Origin: an uncultured Verrucomicrobiota bacterium | GTDB lineage: Bacteria > Verrucomicrobiota > Verrucomicrobiia > Limisphaerales > SXTU01 | Assembly (NCBI GenBank): GCA_903863315.1 | Contig: CAIPBN010000582.1 | Location: 1-14,577, forward strand | DNA: 14,577 nucleotides | Direction: 5' to 3' | Shown here: positions 13,201 through 14,577 of the stretch, in pieces | Numbering within the stretch: position 1 is the first letter of the stretch | How the letters are laid out: the number at the start of each line of letters is the position of its first letter | Translations under genes and position numbers: made by a program | Notes under the pieces: generated by a model | The model's input: the letters and a program-made list of their open reading frames with translations, nothing else | What the model was told of the DNA's origin: nothing | Databases searched by the model: none

Positions 13201-14577
13201 ACCGTGGCGGCTGCTGAAGAAAGGCTGCCGTCGGAGGCCGTCACCGTGAAAGTCTTGGCCCCGTGGTCATTCGCGACGGGCACGTAAGTCAGGTTCCCCA
13301 AGCCTGCGGCCGGGATCACTTGGCCGGGCGTCACGTCCACCCCGGAAAGTTTCAGGATGCCCGTCGCCGGCAGGGTGACCACCGTGAGGCTCGCCAGCGG
13401 CGTGCCTTCCACATCGCTGTAGGCCTCGGTGAAGTTCACAGCGGCGAAGGTCAGCGCGGTGTCCTCCGTGCCACTGACCCCGATTGCCGCCAGCACCGGC
13501 GCATCGTTCACCGGCGTGACGGTGATGGTGAAGGTCTGCGGGGCGCTCGTGTCCACCCCGGGCAGACCGCCGTTGTCACGGGCAATGATGGTGACGTTGG
13601 CCGAGCCGCTGGCGTTCGGGGCGGGCGTGAAGGTGAGCGTGCCGCTCGTGCTGATACCAGGCTGCATGAGGAAGAGCGCGTTGTTGTCGTTCGTCACGGT
13701 GATGCTCACGATCTGCGACGACTCGTTAGTCGGGCCGGCCCGGGTTGGGGACGTGAAACCGGCGATGCTCTGCGGACCAGCATCCTCATTCACAACCTCG
13801 ACCTGTTGAACAGGTGTGATCGCGCTGGCCAAGACCGGGAGCCACGAGCCATCTCCGCTCCAGCTAAACTCCTGGCCAAACTGCCCCCCCAGCGTCACGG
13901 CCCTTCCAGACCCAACTGGAAACACCGTGACGCTGGCATCATTCCAGCCGACGCCTTCGCGCTGATAGATGACACGAGCGTTGGGTGGGAGGGAACTGAT
14001 CGCATAGGATTGCTGATCATTGGCCCAGAGCCAGGGCGGGTCGTCGGCGAAGGGAGTGCCAGCCGCCGTTGCCGCTTGTGTGCTGACAGCGAGCAGCCGA
14101 TAGGGGACGAGCGAGTAGCCGAAAACGGCATTCAACAGATCGGCGGACTGAACAAGCGGTATATGGTTGCCCATGACCACGAGCACGCCGCCCGTGTGCA
14201 CGAAGTTCGAGATGCTCGCGAGCGCGGCGACGCTCAACGACGGGGCCAGCGGGGTGTGCATGGAGGGCACCACGATCACCGGGTAAGCACCGACGACGCT
14301 GGCGAAGTCGGTGAAGGGAACCACGGTCACACCGAGGTTGGTCAGCAGCGTGCCGCCCTGCAGATTGCCATATACGAAACTGGTGTCGGCAAAGTAGGCG
14401 ACCGCCGTGGGCCGCGGTTGCAGCACTAGGAACGGCGCATCATTCACCGGTGTCACGGTGAGCGCGAAGGTGTTCGTGATCGTGTCCACGCCGTCATCGG
14501 CCGTGCCACCGTTGTCCTGCGCGATGACAGTAACCGTGGCGATTCCAGTGGCGTTGGTGGCCAGCGTGAAGGTGAGC
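10260..14577 (-). CDS. Giant secreted modular protein: Ig-like repeats, RCC1 array, cohesin-dockerin-cohesin (5' end outside window)
   Basis: The frame is open from the right edge (first full codon at 14576) to a TGA at 10260: 1,438 residues, with the N-terminus and signal peptide outside. Order, in window positions: Ig-like repeat end (to ~14415, TVTPVNDAP); a Rossmann/GATase-like domain (~14405-13810); an Ig-like repeat (~13800-13490); a cadherin-like repeat (~13490-13165); seven RCC1 units (13136-12291); two Ig-like repeats (~12290-11660); a cohesin-like domain (~11660-11235); a dockerin variant (~11225-10985); a second cohesin-like domain (~10930-10510); and a C-terminal domain ending YKLVESF. 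There is no LPXTG, PEP-CTERM or membrane anchor. Such proteins are exported adhesins or scaffolds, usually of unknown ligand. The cohesin and dockerin parts could mediate calcium-dependent assembly. A terminator follows. Confidence 0.9.
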   Translation of the reverse strand, partial: LTFTLATNATGIATVTVIAQDNGGTADDGVDTITNTFALTVTPVNDAPFLVLQPRPTAVAYFADTSFVYGNLQGGTLLTNLGVTVVPFTDFASVVGAYPVIVVPSMHTPLAPSLSVAALASISNFVHTGGVLVVMGNHIPLVQSADLLNAVFGYSLVPYRLLAVSTQAATAAGTPFADDPPWLWANDQQSYAISSLPPNARVIYQREGVGWNDASVTVFPVGSGRAVTLGGQFGQEFSWSGDGSWLPVLASAITPVQQVEVVNEDAGPQSIAGFTSPTRAGPTNESSQIVSITVTNDNNALFLMQPGISTSGTLTFTPAPNASGSANVTIIARDNGGLPGVDTSAPQTFTITVTPVNDAPVLAAIGVSGTEDTALTFAAVNFTEAYSDVEGTPLASLTVVTLPATGILKLSGVDVTPGQVIPAAGLGNLTYVPVANDHGAKTFTVTASDGSLSSAAATVTMTVTPVNDAPGFSLSPSGREGIVVAWGKNNYGQITVPGAPLRAVGLSANADHTLALKADATVVAWGRNDFGQATVPGGLNSVVAVVAGGDHSLALKSDGTVVAWGRNQLGQADVPAGLNRVVAISAGVYHNLALRNDGTVVAWGANNVGQATVPPGLNGVVAVEAGHEFSLALLNDGTVAAWGENTYHETEVPAGLSNVVAIAAGGQHALALKSDGTVVAWGRNTFGSGNTGTGLSEVPVGLAGVMAITANGEHNLALKADGTVVAWGRNQEGQTSVPVGLSGVVAVSAGYYHSVALADATGSPQVTVLEDAGPQTLVGMARNISAGLSEAASQAISFNVTNDNNALFLVQPAIAANGTLTFTPATNANGSAIVTVIAVDNGGAPGVSNSAPQTFTIIVTPVNDAPSFSLSSMNVTVFPGDGGVVVRPNWVMNRSAGPANEAGQTITFERTNSNPALFIDQPVLLADGTLEFTPEPTASGVITVGVRVVDNGGTANGGADTSGWQTFTITFASVKIFVSESPTVIAGTTVEVPISLAGIGNEGGLSFTVTYDRPRLVFMSMAVEPGSGLTLNWSEPYGGMMNNVGIIVTKPAGSNFTAGTNVMVRLSFQAPIGTAPTNTPISFSSAVIMQQVSDTNASAIPHVSYVPGSVTIIAVPPLEGDVAPRTTGSGAVTVSDAVQLTRFVAGWDVITDFAANGEFQRADCAPRGTLGDGRVTLIDLVQTLRYAAGLDPATPAGGPTLQAASLAASSTRMSAGSRVVRVAGGNLVAGRANTVSIQLDAQGNEAGVILSLSFDPTVMTFVNATVGSGANGGSLMVNNAKAAAGRVGLVLVMPAGSGIAAGTRDIITLTFNVTGTGSTAISVTGDSPVAREVADVSANVLGASFVGGSFNLILPPGLKAAGLERAADGSLRLVVVNSDGTPVTAERAARYEVHVTSDLGGAWTLLSNALVIENGALKIVDPAANGAGLRLYKLVESF
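10985..11225 (-). other. Dockerin-like double calcium-loop domain (within the giant gene)
   Basis: Two tandem loops read DVAPRTTGSGAVTVSD with AVQLTRFVAGWD, and DCAPRGTLGDGRVTLID with LVQTLRYAAGLD. Each keeps the first and last acidic ligand and the GxVTxxD turn plus helix of type I dockerins, but is about four residues longer, with a shared APR-x-T-x-G insert. It is flanked on both sides by cohesin-like domains of the same protein. Confidence 0.7.
12291..13136 (-). repeat. Seven-unit RCC1-type repeat array inside the giant gene
   Basis: The VVAWG motif recurs with its first base at 13130, 13013, 12896, 12779, 12662, 12545 and 12407. The first six units are spaced exactly 117 bases (39 residues); the sixth is 138 bases, carrying a seven-residue insert (around GSGNTGTGL). 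The consensus unit is VVAWGRN-x-x-GQ-x-x-VP-x-GL, then VVA-x-x-AG-x-x-HSLAL-x-x-DGT. Seven units would close one seven-bladed propeller. Confidence 0.92.

Noticed and set aside
13263..14429. Plus-strand open frame of 388 codons, and another at 10248-10937
   Set aside because: Antisense to the Ig-repeat and cohesin parts of the giant gene; composition is rich in R, H and G as expected from a shadow frame.
1..14577. tRNA, rRNA, riboswitch or CRISPR elements
   Set aside because: No cloverleaf, rRNA-like, riboswitch-like or repeat-spacer pattern was recognised by eye on either strand. A covariance-model scan was not possible here.

Overview
The window is GC-rich, densely coded bacterial DNA, mostly read from the minus strand. 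It looks like Verrucomicrobiota (Limisphaerales/Pedosphaera type). The hints are a REP/RAYT element whose repeats translate to a GDLSP-type peptide, a cohesin/dockerin-variant secreted giant protein, few Shine-Dalgarno sequences, and an S1-domain/SUI1/L13/S9 gene run. The taxon is an inference from gene style; there is no marker such as 16S rRNA here.

Layout. (1) 1-2354, minus: an ABC exporter of the LolD/MacB type. The ATPase (1653-2354) is complete. The FtsX-like permease (739 to the left edge) is cut by the window. Between them sits a REP-associated tyrosine transposase (985-1656) with three REP double-hairpins at 748, 886 and 1571. (2) 2393-4729, minus: a translation cluster reading cvfB-like, yciH/SUI1, rplM, rpsI, with a sigma70-like promoter before rplM and a strong terminator after rpsI. 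(3) 4842-5874, minus: an SDR dehydrogenase with a complete catalytic tetrad, preceded by a small unrecognised ORF. (4) 6008-9762: a signalling and envelope-stress island. A REC-PAS-HisKA_3 kinase and a LuxR-type response regulator overlap by GTGA on the minus strand. Divergently, a plus-strand trio resembles yqjD-yqjE-yqjK (DUF883, holin-like membrane protein, and a YqjK-like gene frameshifted in a C6 tract). Converging on it is a stand-alone receiver protein. (5) 9763-10259: a mostly non-coding gap with a conserved leader block, a doubtful ORF and a terminator. (6) 10260-14577, minus: the C-terminal ~1,438 residues of a giant secreted modular protein. Its modules are Ig/cadherin-like repeats, a Rossmann/GATase-like domain, a seven-unit RCC1 array, cohesin, a dockerin variant and a second cohesin.

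How it may work together. The kinase and LuxR regulator are the obvious pair. The receiver-only protein and the kinase's own N-terminal receiver could extend this to a phosphorelay, and the divergent yqjD-like trio is the nearest candidate target. A block of about 99 bp is present twice (5870-5968 and 10008-10106), each time directly in front of an ORF starting MTT(R/K)W, on either side of this island. It is the best candidate here for an undescribed regulatory unit. The giant protein is notable because two whole domains appear inserted at the same loop of successive Ig-like repeats.
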